A stretch of 64,000 nt of DNA from JBMNGO01 sp050949885 (GCA_050949885.1 JBMNGO010000008.1:124001-188000), one strand, 5' to 3'. Counted from the first letter of the stretch, positions 43,616 through 52,757 are shown. Made by a program: numbers and translations. Notes: generated by a model not told the origin, from the sequence alone.

Positions 43616-44713
43616 TTAGAAGATTTTTCTCACCAGCGAGCAAATGCGGTAGGTCTTCCAGGCCCGGGGGCCGGATTGGTTCAACAGCACGGTGGCTGCC
43701 GGGAACAATTGTTGTTCACTTATTTTTCGGTCTGACAGATACATAGCCAGGAGTCCTTCTACAACCGTATGATGAAAAAAAGGATCAGGCATGGTCGCAG
43801 CACACTTATGGGCCTCTGCCACAAATAGTTGCAACCTTTCCACTATTTCGGAAGGACTGTTATAATAGAAGACAAAATTTAAATCTCCCCCCACCCGATC
43901 TTCGGCTTGGTCAATAAAATAGTCCAGGAGAATATGCAAACCACAGATCCATGGGAAATAGCCCTTTACTATTCTCTTGACGGTATTTTTGTTTAGATAG
44001 GGGTCAGTAGCTGCACCCAGGAGAGCAAATAGAGCCAGGGTAGATCCGGATGCAGCGGCGAATTCCTGCCATAAGAGGCCCGGGCAGGAAGCTAGGTGTT
44101 TTTCAACCCAGCCTATTAGGCTTTTCTCTCTTTTTTGGTCAGACATATGCTTGCGAACCTGGAGCTGGCTATAGTATCCGGCTAGTTTAATCAATTCATT
44201 GTAAACCAGTCTATAAGACGGGAATTGGGCTACTATCAGACGGCACTCAGCCACCAATCTATCCAGATAACCGTTATCATTTTGGTAAGGGTAATATTTG
44301 TAGTAATCAATTTTTCTCTTTCCCGGGGTAAGAGCATCAAACAGGGCCTGGTGAAGCTGTAAAAAAGCAGTGGGATTATTACTGCCGGCTCTGTCACACA
44401 GGTTATCCAGATAATCGCAGATGGTCTGGTAAGCAATTATAACCCGGAGCAATTCCTTTTCCCACGCGGGATAAAGAACGGAATAAACAGCTCCTCCCTG
44501 ACAATGAAAAGTTTTACCTGCAATGCTTTTTAGAGCCTGATGTCGAAGGATGGGATCAGAGCATCCTTCAGCCCGAGTTTTCCATTCCTTGATTAGTCTC
44601 TTTACCTGAGGAAGGGTATAGATGATGAAATGGGGAAGGATACTCTTCTGTTTAACCTGTTTAAGGGTGTCTTTTTCGCCTGGGCCTGAAGTTATGTCAA
44701 CATATGTTGCCAC
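43616..44713 (-). CDS. YtpB-type (DUF2600) polyprenyl-derived terpene synthase
   Basis: A 365-residue protein of the YtpB family; in Bacillus YtpB converts long-chain prenyl diphosphate into tetraprenyl-beta-curcumene. It shows HCQGGAVYSVLYP, the acidic CDYLDNLCDRAG motif, LLDYFIDQAEDRVGGDLNFVFYY (second Asp-rich site), and YLSDRKISEQ. The GTG at 44713 has AGGAGG 7 bases upstream and overlaps the polyprenyl synthase stop by 17 bp. The pairing strongly suggests the two act in sequence. No squalene-hopene-type cyclase is near. Confidence 0.85.
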   Translation of the reverse strand: MATYVDITSGPGEKDTLKQVKQKSILPHFIIYTLPQVKRLIKEWKTRAEGCSDPILRHQALKSIAGKTFHCQGGAVYSVLYPAWEKELLRVIIAYQTICDYLDNLCDRAGSNNPTAFLQLHQALFDALTPGKRKIDYYKYYPYQNDNGYLDRLVAECRLIVAQFPSYRLVYNELIKLAGYYSQLQVRKHMSDQKREKSLIGWVEKHLASCPGLLWQEFAAASGSTLALFALLGAATDPYLNKNTVKRIVKGYFPWICGLHILLDYFIDQAEDRVGGDLNFVFYYNSPSEIVERLQLFVAEAHKCAATMPDPFFHHTVVEGLLAMYLSDRKISEQQLFPAATVLLNQSGPRAWKTYRICSLVRKIF

Positions 44714-45710
44714 TTTGGGGCCTCCTGTTACCAACATGGTCCTGGTTAAGCTTACTGTAATAATCTTCCATAAGGCAAATAGTTAGGTTTTTCAATTCTT
44801 CTTTTGCTGGCCCGGCAGGCAGTCTGTCCAGGTTTTGCAATCCCTGCTGTAAAAAGGCTTTTGATCTCTTGATCGATTCATCGATAGCGCCAGTTTTCAT
44901 TAAGATTTCTGTAACCACTGGAATCATATCATTTTTTAGGCTTCCGCCCTGGAGCAGTTTTCGTAACCATAACCCATATTCTTTGTCTTTCAACACCAGA
45001 ATAACCGGCAGGGTTATATTCCCTTGCAGCAGATCGCTGCCTACCGGTTTACCCAGCAAGTGACTGGCTGACGTAAAGTCCAGTACATCGTCAATTATCT
45101 GGTAAGCATATCCCAAACACGCCCCATACTGTTCCAGGTTTGAGATGTGCACTTCTGGAATAAGGCAGGTACTGGTTAAAGCGCCAATTTTACAGCTGGA
45201 AGCAAAGAGGCAGGCGGTTTTGCAGAAACACTTATATATATATTCCTCTTCACTAATTTCTACATTGCCCAACATAGAAAGTTGCTGTATCTCTCCGGCA
45301 CACATAATTCGGATAGTATCAGTTACGTTTTCTAAAACAGCAGGAATGTTGTGCTTGTTGATAAGTTTAAATGCAGTAGCAAAAAGATAATCGCCGCAAA
45401 GAACACTGATGTGATTTCCCCATTGACTGTTTAAGCTGGGTTGACCCCTTCTCAGATTAGAATGGTCAATTACGTCATCATGGACCAGGGAAGCCAGGTG
45501 GATTAACTCAACAGCCACAGCTACATCCTGAACTACTTCAGAGTTATTGGGAAAGAAAGAGGCGGTGAGATAAACCAGCCGGGGTCTCAGCATTTTACCG
45601 CTGGTTTCCAGCAGATAATCCACAACCTGGTTGATTTCAGGATTATTGGTATAGAGAGCTTCGCGCATTTTTTGTTTTATTGCTTCAGCAGGGAAAGGAT
45701 ATAGTTTCAA
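44697..45710 (-). CDS. Polyprenyl diphosphate synthase (HepT-like)
   Basis: A 337-residue trans-prenyltransferase that extends isoprenoid diphosphates. Both Asp-rich motifs are present: HDDVIDHSNLRRGQPS (D78-D79-x2-D82) and QIIDDVLDFTSAS. The closest resemblance is to heptaprenyl/octaprenyl synthase component II. No HepS-like subunit is nearby. The canonical start is TTG 45710, which lacks a ribosome binding site. GGAGG lies 8 bases before an in-frame ATA (45728) and 11 before an ATT (45725), so a rare start codon is possible. Confidence 0.92.
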   Translation of the reverse strand: MKLYPFPAEAIKQKMREALYTNNPEINQVVDYLLETSGKMLRPRLVYLTASFFPNNSEVVQDVAVAVELIHLASLVHDDVIDHSNLRRGQPSLNSQWGNHISVLCGDYLFATAFKLINKHNIPAVLENVTDTIRIMCAGEIQQLSMLGNVEISEEEYIYKCFCKTACLFASSCKIGALTSTCLIPEVHISNLEQYGACLGYAYQIIDDVLDFTSASHLLGKPVGSDLLQGNITLPVILVLKDKEYGLWLRKLLQGGSLKNDMIPVVTEILMKTGAIDESIKRSKAFLQQGLQNLDRLPAGPAKEELKNLTICLMEDYYSKLNQDHVGNRRPQSGNIC

Positions 45711-45854
45711 AGCCGATTGATCAATTATGGCGGAAACCTCCCTAAATAGCCTAGTTATTTAGTATTGTACCCTAACGATACCAGGCTATACTTGGGACAA
45801 CGCCAAAATAGATAACAAGCCCAAGGTGATTTGCGCTAATTATCAGCAAGCCTA

Positions 45855-46586
45855 TTATTTCTTTAGTTTTTGCTTTACCTGTTCATGAGCGTACTTTTCC
45901 AGTGTATCATCCAGGGTTTTGATAATAGGCAACCCTTTTCTTTCTGCCATAGCTTTAATAATAGAATCGGCTAAAGCTGGATTTTTCGGCAGAAGAGGTC
46001 CATGCAAATAGGTGGCGATAAGGTTTTGGAATCGCAATCCTTCTGTCCGATCCTGACCATTGTTGCCAAAACCTTTTATCACTTTTCCCAGGGGAGACAG
46101 TGACGGGTCGTCGAATACTGTCCTGCCAGCATGGTTTTCAAAGCCCACCAGGGTGATAGTCTTGCCTTCCACCTCGGCCTCCAGCACAATGTCGCCTATC
46201 AATCTTTGCTGGCCGCCGTAAGTGGAAAACTTAAAAAAGTCCAATCCTTGTACTAACTTGCCATTTACTGCACGATATGAAGTGCCCAACAGTTGATAAG
46301 CACCGCAAATAAAAAGAGCTGGCATTCCCTGACTTATTACTTTCCATAATTGGTCAGCCCTGCCTATCAAGTCGCGAAAGACCACTCCCTGTTCTCTGTC
46401 AGATCCGCCTCCCATAAAAACCAAATCGAAATCCTGATAATTTACGCTTTGCCCCCATCCAATGCTTTTGATATCGCAGGAATATCCGTACCATGCCAAT
46501 CTTTGCTGCAGGCATAATAGATTGCCTCTATCGCCATAAAGATTCATCAAATCTGGATACAAATGGGCCAAAGTAAAATCAGCCAT
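45855..46586 (-). CDS. gatD: Lipid II isoglutaminyl synthase glutaminase subunit GatD
   Basis: GatD supplies ammonia to MurT for amidation of D-Glu in lipid II. The 243-residue class-I-type amidotransferase has the nucleophile Cys in ALFICGAYQLLG and the histidine in ATYLHGPLLPKNP, with LYGDRGNLLCLQQR near the start. It follows murT by 3 bp, so the complex is co-translated. Peptidoglycan amidation is typical of Gram-positive walls. Confidence 0.93.
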   Translation of the reverse strand: MADFTLAHLYPDLMNLYGDRGNLLCLQQRLAWYGYSCDIKSIGWGQSVNYQDFDLVFMGGGSDREQGVVFRDLIGRADQLWKVISQGMPALFICGAYQLLGTSYRAVNGKLVQGLDFFKFSTYGGQQRLIGDIVLEAEVEGKTITLVGFENHAGRTVFDDPSLSPLGKVIKGFGNNGQDRTEGLRFQNLIATYLHGPLLPKNPALADSIIKAMAERKGLPIIKTLDDTLEKYAHEQVKQKLKK

Positions 46587-46589
46587 TGT

Positions 46590-48026
46590 TTAGTTACTCC
46601 TCTCCCATGCTTTAACCTGAACAGTGTCGTGCGGGATACTGGCAGGCACCTCTCGTTTTCCCGGCCAGGAGGTAATTCCCTTCTCTTCCATTTTGACCAG
46701 AATTTTCCTGATTTTGAACAAAGCAGTATAGGTACAGAGAATGTAGGCTACTTCACTTTCTCTGTAAATGGTCTCGGCAATGCCCTCTTCCAACTTATTG
46801 TTCAATATAATACGGTTGGCGTCCAAACCGCAGTATTTAAACCGGAGAGCCGCATCCCCGCTCCTCTGCCCCGAACAAATGACATAGTTTATGCCGGCAT
46901 GGTTCCTGCTAACCATTTCTACATCGGCATCCCAGATCCAGGATATGTCACGTCCGTCAGCAGCATTATCATTAAGGGCAAAAAATACATTCTTTACCCG
47001 CCGATCATTGACCATGGCTGACAGAGCCTGGTTAAGACCAGTAGGATTCTTCACCAAAATAAGAGTAATAGGTCGGTCATTTATGGTAAAGCGCTCCAAT
47101 CGGCCTGCCTGTGGTCGATAGAGGGCAATGGCCTGTTGGATATACTCATCCTCAATATTAACTGACCTGGCCACAGATACGGCTGCCAGAATGTTGTAGG
47201 CATTGTAAAAACCCTGGTAGGGGCTATTAACTTCCATTCCGTTTATCTTCATTTTGATTGCTGAAGTCATTTCCAGATCATGGCCTATAAAGTTAGGCTC
47301 AGGATTCTGGCTATTGCAACTAGGACAGCGGTATTTACCCAGTTGGGCATAATGATACCGCTCGTATTTTAATTCACTGTTACAGAAAACACAGTATCTA
47401 CCTTCCCTGCTTTCCACACTCTGGAAGGTGTCGTAATAAGTTTGGGCAAAACCGTAATAAGAGCAGCGCCAACCGTCCTGGTCCCTGAAATGCATGGCCA
47501 GAGGGTCATCCCCATTTAAAACCAATTGTATATTAGTATCCTTGACTGCTTCTTTAATAACTCTAATAGTAGTGTCAATTTCCCCAAACCTGTCCAACTG
47601 ATCCCGAAAAAAATTAGTTATTAATAATAGGTCAGGCATTATTTCCCTGGCAACCAAAGGCACATTAGCTTCATCGGTTTCCAGAACGGCATAATCAAAG
47701 GGCCTGTTTCCTAAAAAATTACTGCTATCAATAAATGCCGTGGTGATACCGGATATCATATTGGCTCCTGCCTGGTTATGGACTGCCTGACATCCCTTAT
47801 TCCGGACAATAGCAGCAATCATGTTGGCTGTGGTAGTCTTTCCGTTAGTTCCGGTTACTATTATTATTTCTTTTTTTACGTTTTTCCCCAGCATAGAAAG
47901 AATACCCGGACAAATCCGGCGGGCCACCTTACCTGGAAAATCAGTCCCCTGGTTTCCTAATAGTCTACTGAGGCAAATAATGATTTTTCCTACTACTATT
48001 GCAAGTATTAAACGGATCTTGTTCAT
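46590..48026 (-). CDS. murT: Lipid II isoglutaminyl synthase ligase subunit MurT
   Basis: MurT is the Mur-ligase-like subunit that amidates the glutamate of lipid II. The 478-residue protein has an N-terminal hydrophobic stretch, the ATP loop VTGTNGKTTTAN (57-68), the TNFFRDQLDRFGE motif, and a zinc ribbon from CVFC ... CPSC at about residues 208-233. The C-terminal region includes NPTGLNQAL and ALNDNAADGRDISWIWD, both typical of DUF1727. It leads a two-gene operon with gatD. Confidence 0.94.
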   Translation of the reverse strand: MNKIRLILAIVVGKIIICLSRLLGNQGTDFPGKVARRICPGILSMLGKNVKKEIIIVTGTNGKTTTANMIAAIVRNKGCQAVHNQAGANMISGITTAFIDSSNFLGNRPFDYAVLETDEANVPLVAREIMPDLLLITNFFRDQLDRFGEIDTTIRVIKEAVKDTNIQLVLNGDDPLAMHFRDQDGWRCSYYGFAQTYYDTFQSVESREGRYCVFCNSELKYERYHYAQLGKYRCPSCNSQNPEPNFIGHDLEMTSAIKMKINGMEVNSPYQGFYNAYNILAAVSVARSVNIEDEYIQQAIALYRPQAGRLERFTINDRPITLILVKNPTGLNQALSAMVNDRRVKNVFFALNDNAADGRDISWIWDADVEMVSRNHAGINYVICSGQRSGDAALRFKYCGLDANRIILNNKLEEGIAETIYRESEVAYILCTYTALFKIRKILVKMEEKGITSWPGKREVPASIPHDTVQVKAWERSN

Positions 48027-48064
48027 TATAAAACCTGCTCTCTCTATTTTTCCGAACTATACAT

Positions 48065-48093
48065 CTAATAATTTAACACATAGCCCCTTTCAA
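48065..48093 (-). promoter_or_regulatory. Likely promoter of murT-gatD
   Basis: On the minus strand TTGAAA (48093-48088), a 17-base spacer and TATTAG (48070-48065) lie about 40 bp before the murT ATG. A good -35 and spacing, with a fair -10. Confidence 0.45.
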
Positions 48094-48642
48094 TCAAACT
48101 ACAAAAAGTGCAGACCATCCTGGTATTATTTTGTTAAAGGTCCAGTCGCCTACCGTTCCTTTGTTGCCAAAGCCGGAGACCGGTTGTTTAAGTAGGCTGC
48201 CCCCCCCCAATACCAATAAATGCCCCATTAGAAAGGGACTTTCAACAAATTACTAAATAAAACAGGAGTTGCCGTTGGGCGGTTAGTTCACTTCCCACGA
48301 AGGAAGGTGCTGCCCTTGATTAGCTATAGCGAACTTTTTCAGTTTTGCTTAATAATCTTGGGAGTTGTTTCCCTGCGTTTAATTCACAGAAAATAACGTG
48401 ACCGCCTTGAGACAAGACGGTCTATCCTGCTTTGGAACTGCCGCCAGTCGAAAAGCGACAACTCCTTTAGTGATTATATGGTAACACTCGGCGAGATATA
48501 CGTTCAAACAGTAATGGTATCCCAAACGCAGTTTAAAATCCTCCGCCCCCTTCAGGTAATACAGTTCAGACGCCCATGATTGCTTTAAGGCTCCTACAGC
48601 TTTATACCAGGATTGTTAACGCTATACTGTTTACAGGAATAC
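48094..48642. other. Gene-poor, hairpin-rich region between mutS2-like and murT
   Basis: About 550 bp without a supported gene. It contains a run of nine C (48200-48208), the hairpin GACCGCCTTG/CAAGACGGTC (48400-48423), a distant complement GGAGTTGT (48361-48368) with ACAACTCC (48468-48475), and an orphan open frame on the minus strand (next entry). It could hold a structured RNA or decayed sequence. Confidence 0.5.
48379..48615 (-). other. Orphan 78-codon open frame, possible gene remnant
   Basis: From just after a TAA at 48616 to a TAA at 48379 the minus strand is open in one frame, the same frame as the mutS2-like gene that ends 28 bp before. The translation is protein-like, with stretches such as WASELYYLKGAEDFKLRLGY and LAECYHIITKGVVAFRL. 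No ATG and no ribosome binding site is present. I do not recognise it. It may be a fragment of a lost gene or mobile element. Confidence 0.3.
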
Positions 48643-50604
48643 TCAGTATTCCTCTGGCCCTTTTTCTATCACCAATCCCTTTATATGCCTTTTGGTCATA
48701 AGTTTTCGCTTTTTTCGGTTTTCTTTACTCTCGAAAATTATGTCCATGTCATAGTTCTCAGGATATAGGTCTTTTCTGTCAATGCATAAAGTAAGGCGCT
48801 TCTTGTTGATAACATATTTCTTGTTCATGACTAACACTACCAGGTCTCCTCTGGAATTTTCCTCTTCGTATACTATGCCAGTCCGCTGCATGGTACTGAT
48901 GTACACTCGGTCTCCTACTTTAAGATCCTTCCTTTTGTACTGCTTCCTGCGTTCAATTTGCCTGTAGGTTTTTTTCCGCTCTGGTTCCGATAGTTGGCTA
49001 ACGGACTTTTGCTGAAGGGAATGGTTTTCCATAAAAGGTTTTATATGGTCATTATAGTCAACATAGCTTTTCTTTTCTCCATAGGTTATCTCATGGGCTC
49101 TTTCAACTATTTGTGTCTCCATGCCCAGTCTAAGTGCGATAAGAAGCGCATTGCTTTCTCCCCAATTGCCGATATTCAATTGGTACAAAGGACTTAGGGT
49201 TTCAATATCAAAGGCCATGCTGCCGTTTTCAAATCCAGGAGTATTAAGAGCATATTCCTTAATTTCTCCAAAATGGGTAGTTGCAACGATAGTAGCCCCT
49301 TTCCTGAATACTTCTTCCAATACCGCTATAGCAAAGCCGCATCCTTCCTTTGGTTCTGTTCCCGCCCCTAATTCATCCATAATTACTAGTGTATTGTAAT
49401 TACAGTTTTGAACAATATTCAAAATGTTCTTAACATGGGATGAAAACGTGCTTAGGGATTGTTCTATACTCTGGCCATCTCCAATATCAGCCAGAATATC
49501 AGAAAATACCGTAAATTCACTGCCTTCTGCAACAGGCACATGTAAGCCCGCCTGCACCATCATACTTAACAACCCAACAGTTTTTAATGCAACCGTTTTA
49601 CCCCCGGTATTGGGACCGGTAATGACCAGTGCCCGGTATTTTTCCCCAATAGAAAAATCCAGGGGTACACAGCTACGGCCCAGAAGAGGGTGCCGACCCT
49701 TTTTGATTACCATGCGCTTTTCTTGATTTAAGGCCACTTCCCTCATGTCCAGGCTCCTGCTATGTTTACCCTTGGCAAAAATAAAATCATAATGAGCCAT
49801 TGCTTCTATGTTTACCGATATTTCATGTACATGGTTCATGACCTCACCAGACAATACTGACAGTATACGGGAGACTTCATTGGCTTCTTCAATAACCAGT
49901 AAATTCAATTCCTCCTGCAGTTTGGCCACCGCTGCAGGTTCAATAAAAGCCGTTGATCCAGTTGAAGAAATGTCCAAAACCTGGCCGGGCAATCTTTTAA
50001 TATACTGGCGTTTCACAGGGATTGTATGACGCCCATTCCGCATAGTGACTATGGCTTCCTGAAGAATTCCCGTATTGGCACAAGAGCGCATAATATCATC
50101 CAGCCTGTGTTTAATCCGATCCTCAACAATTCGCAGCCTTTTTCTTATTGAGGCCAATTGACTGCTAGCTCGGTCATCCACCCGCCCATTTACTATGCAT
50201 TTCCCAATTTCTTCACTTAGGCTGCTTAACTCATACATGGAACTGGCATAGGAAGAGATTCTGGGAGCAATATACTGCATACCGTCCATAAATTTTCTAA
50301 TTCTTTTTACTGATTCCAAAAAGTTCTGACAGGAAGTTAGGTCCCCAATAGAGAGAATTATTCCTTTTGGAGCTTTGGCTATAATATTCTCCATCCCGGC
50401 CATAGAGGAAAGAGGCACACTGGAATTTTTTTTTAATATCCTGACAGCTTCGGTAGTCTCCGCCATCCAGTTAGTAATTATTTCTACTTCCGCAGCCGGA
50501 CGTAATTCCTGGAGTCGTTTTGCAGCTTGTTGGGTAATAGTATATTCAATAATTTGATCTATCACTTTCCCAAATTCCAAAACATCTAAGGCATGCTGAT
50601 TCAT
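48643..50604 (-). CDS. MutS2-like ATPase lacking the Smr domain
   Basis: A 653-residue MutS-family protein. The N-terminal helical core is followed by the ATPase: TGPNTGGKTVALKT (Walker A), the DIGDGQSIEQSLSTFSSHV signature, VIMDELGAGTEPKEG (Walker B) and ATTHFGEIK. MutS2 proteins are usually near 780 residues with a C-terminal Smr nuclease domain; here the protein ends after a KOW-like basic region, without Smr. GESNALLIALRLGM replaces the usual GRSNAFEIA segment. The ATG at 50604 has TTAGGAG upstream. It could act in ribosome rescue or recombination control, but without cutting. Confidence 0.87.
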   Translation of the reverse strand: MNQHALDVLEFGKVIDQIIEYTITQQAAKRLQELRPAAEVEIITNWMAETTEAVRILKKNSSVPLSSMAGMENIIAKAPKGIILSIGDLTSCQNFLESVKRIRKFMDGMQYIAPRISSYASSMYELSSLSEEIGKCIVNGRVDDRASSQLASIRKRLRIVEDRIKHRLDDIMRSCANTGILQEAIVTMRNGRHTIPVKRQYIKRLPGQVLDISSTGSTAFIEPAAVAKLQEELNLLVIEEANEVSRILSVLSGEVMNHVHEISVNIEAMAHYDFIFAKGKHSRSLDMREVALNQEKRMVIKKGRHPLLGRSCVPLDFSIGEKYRALVITGPNTGGKTVALKTVGLLSMMVQAGLHVPVAEGSEFTVFSDILADIGDGQSIEQSLSTFSSHVKNILNIVQNCNYNTLVIMDELGAGTEPKEGCGFAIAVLEEVFRKGATIVATTHFGEIKEYALNTPGFENGSMAFDIETLSPLYQLNIGNWGESNALLIALRLGMETQIVERAHEITYGEKKSYVDYNDHIKPFMENHSLQQKSVSQLSEPERKKTYRQIERRKQYKRKDLKVGDRVYISTMQRTGIVYEEENSRGDLVVLVMNKKYVINKKRLTLCIDRKDLYPENYDMDIIFESKENRKKRKLMTKRHIKGLVIEKGPEEY

Positions 50605-50626
50605 TGTCTTTTCACTCCTAACTAAT

Positions 50627-50672
50627 AAAAATAGGATTGGAAAGAACACGGCAGATCTTTCCAATCCTATTA
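50627..50672 (-). terminator. Strong hairpin with T-run directly upstream of the mutS2-like gene
   Basis: On the minus strand AATAGGATTGGAAAGA pairs perfectly with TCTTTCCAATCCTATT across a 10-base loop and is followed by TTTATTAG. It ends about 22 bp before the ATG. It is either the terminator of the upstream glycosyltransferase transcript or an attenuator of the mutS2-like gene itself. Confidence 0.75.
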
Positions 50673-50936
50673 GATAATCATAAATAAACCGTGCATTGGC
50701 ACGGCATCACAAATCTATATCAAGAATATTTTAGTATGCCACCGTTGTTCATAACTTCAAACCATAATAGGCCAGAACGTTATACAACGCCCTACCCCAA
50801 AATAGCTTTTTTGGTTGTGGGTTTAGTTACGAACTACCTCGGACATACATTCATTCCTTACTTTAAGATATTTCAATAATAAATCAATTGACTGCCAAAA
50901 GCAAGCAGGAGACCCAGAACATCTCCTCCCTGTTTC
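50673..50936. other. Intergenic region between glycosyltransferase and the mutS2-like hairpin
   Basis: No supported gene. GGAGGAGA and TCTCC within about 40 bp of the glycosyltransferase stop could form a modest terminator, and CCGTGC/GCACGG (about 50690-50704) a short hairpin. A promoter for the mutS2-like gene must lie here, but none is clear. Confidence 0.4.
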
Positions 50937-52145
50937 TTAAACCATCATATCGGGGTAATTGGAATTTTTGTAAGACTTAAAACCAACCACGGACCCTCCC
51001 GAATCCGAGGCCACATCCTTGTATACAGCTTCCAGCTTTAGCGCCATGTTGTAGGAGGATAGTTCATGGGCCTTTTTGATTGCGTTTTGACTAAAACGTT
51101 CGTAAATATCTGAGCTATTTAATATCCTGGTTACAGCTTGAGCAAACTCATCCAAATTATCGTTGGTTAGAAAACCATTAATATTGTTATCAACCATATC
51201 CTGAACACCAAAAGCCTTTATAGCAACAACCGGGAGACCGGTAGCCATAGCTTCAATCAGAACCAGCCCCTGGGTTTCAGTCATGGATGAAAAAACAAAC
51301 AAATGGGATGAATAATAAATATTAACCAAGGTTTCAAAAGGTACCGCCCCGGTAAATATTACATCCCTCTCCAGGGATAAACCCAGGGAAGTGGAAAGTC
51401 TTTTCAATTCCGATTCCAGTGGTCCTTGGGCGGTCAATACGAGAGTAGTGTCAGGAACAGTTTTTTTCACCAGACTGAAGGCCTGAATCAAAAACTCCAG
51501 GTTTTTTTCTTTAGCCAGCCTCCCCACAAAAAGCAAGACTCTATTTTTTTCCGGAATATCATAGCGGGTTTTGAGCCAGTTTTTGTCACCATCTTTTAAT
51601 TTATGTACCGGTACTCCCGTGGGGATAACAGAAATCGGGGTTTTTATTTGATAACCATTGAGAATATCCTTTACTTCAGTAGAAGGTACAATTATATGAT
51701 CACAGTGATTGCAAAAGTTGTTGCTGTATCTAATGGCTACATCTTTTGCCAGCTGTTGTGCTACCGGTACATAGTGAACATACTGATCATACAGGGTATG
51801 ATAGGTAAAAATCAAGGGAATATTATATCTCCGGGCATAGCGCAGCCCAACCCGCCCCATAATAAAGGGTGTGTGTACATGAATGATATCCAGATTAAGC
51901 TTCCTAATCAATTCATTCATTCCGGGCAGTACAGGTATGGCCAGGGTATAGTCATGATTGGTAGGTGAAGGAACTGAATAAAAGCGAAAAACCCCTTCTT
52001 CTTCTGTATGGTGATGGGGGTAACGGGGAGCAAAGATAAATAACTCGTGCCCCATTTTATTCAGTTCTTCCTTAAAGGTAGATATAGAAGTTACAACGCC
52101 GCTTGTGTAAGGCTTATAGCTATCAGAAAAAACCCCTATTCTCAT
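50937..52145 (-). CDS. Family 4 glycosyltransferase (diacylglycerol glucosyltransferase-like)
   Basis: A 402-residue GT-B-fold enzyme. The N-terminus MRIGVFSDSYKPYTSGVVTSI and DIIHVHTPF, and the donor half with LLFVGRLAKEKNLEFLIQA and the EX7E-type SSMTETQGLVLIEAMATGLPVVA, match GT4 enzymes such as 1,2-diacylglycerol 3-glucosyltransferases. Membrane glycolipid synthesis is a reasonable guess, not proven. It is transcribed ahead of the mutS2-like gene; the traR/dksA-like gene lies 91 bp upstream. Confidence 0.88.
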   Translation of the reverse strand: MRIGVFSDSYKPYTSGVVTSISTFKEELNKMGHELFIFAPRYPHHHTEEEGVFRFYSVPSPTNHDYTLAIPVLPGMNELIRKLNLDIIHVHTPFIMGRVGLRYARRYNIPLIFTYHTLYDQYVHYVPVAQQLAKDVAIRYSNNFCNHCDHIIVPSTEVKDILNGYQIKTPISVIPTGVPVHKLKDGDKNWLKTRYDIPEKNRVLLFVGRLAKEKNLEFLIQAFSLVKKTVPDTTLVLTAQGPLESELKRLSTSLGLSLERDVIFTGAVPFETLVNIYYSSHLFVFSSMTETQGLVLIEAMATGLPVVAIKAFGVQDMVDNNINGFLTNDNLDEFAQAVTRILNSSDIYERFSQNAIKKAHELSSYNMALKLEAVYKDVASDSGGSVVGFKSYKNSNYPDMMV

Positions 52146-52236
52146 TATGCGTCACCTCTTGAAGAAGCCCCTTCATTTGTAATATTAAACTCTGTCCGGG
52201 GTTTTGACAAGTACTGCCGACCCCGTAAGGCTTTGA

Positions 52237-52680
52237 TTATTCGTAAAATTCGTATCCAGCCATGGTAAATGTCTCACCTTCATCGGACATCTCCCCTGCC
52301 GACATGACATCCTCTTCCGGCGGTCTTTGGTACCTGTTCTTCAGCTCATTAGCGCACCCGGCACACAGGGTAGTGTTAACCAGCCGTTCCAGCCTGGCCG
52401 GTTCAATGGCTCTTTTGCAGTTATCGCAAATTCCATACTCCCCCCGGTCATACTTTTCCAGGGCATCATTAATCTTTTCCAACTCCATTTCGTAAAGCTC
52501 TAACAAACCTGCATCCTTTTCTCTTTCATAAACCTCGGAACCTATATCACCAGGATGCTGATCATACAATGAAAGTTCATTCACTGATTCAGTCAAGGGC
52601 ATGGCCAGATCTTGCTGTTTAGTCCGAATAATATCCTCAATTTCCTGCTTTTTGGCCAAAAGGCGTGTTTGATAATCCAA
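52237..52680 (-). CDS. TraR/DksA-type C4 zinc-finger protein
   Basis: A 147-residue protein of the YteA-like Firmicute group. A long N-terminal helical region (LLAKKQEIEDIIRTKQQDL) with YDQHPGDIGSEVYEREKD, then the C4 zinc finger ICDNCKRAIEPARLERL... TLCAGC, and an acidic tail. DksA relatives bind RNA polymerase, but the Firmicute members have no proven role. The start is TTG 52680 with GGGGTG 8 bases upstream. In many Clostridia this gene lies between ileS and lspA; here lspA is 24 kb away. Confidence 0.88.
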   Translation of the reverse strand: MDYQTRLLAKKQEIEDIIRTKQQDLAMPLTESVNELSLYDQHPGDIGSEVYEREKDAGLLELYEMELEKINDALEKYDRGEYGICDNCKRAIEPARLERLVNTTLCAGCANELKNRYQRPPEEDVMSAGEMSDEGETFTMAGYEFYE

Positions 52681-52757
52681 TTGTTATGCACCCCAATCGA
52701 GACAAATAGTGTTATCACATTTAGTATTGCTATTTACTTATCATAAAATACTTGGGG

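Noticed and set aside
48200..48208. Run of nine C as a phase-variation tract
   Set aside because: It lies in non-coding sequence, away from any start codon or promoter that could be switched by its length.
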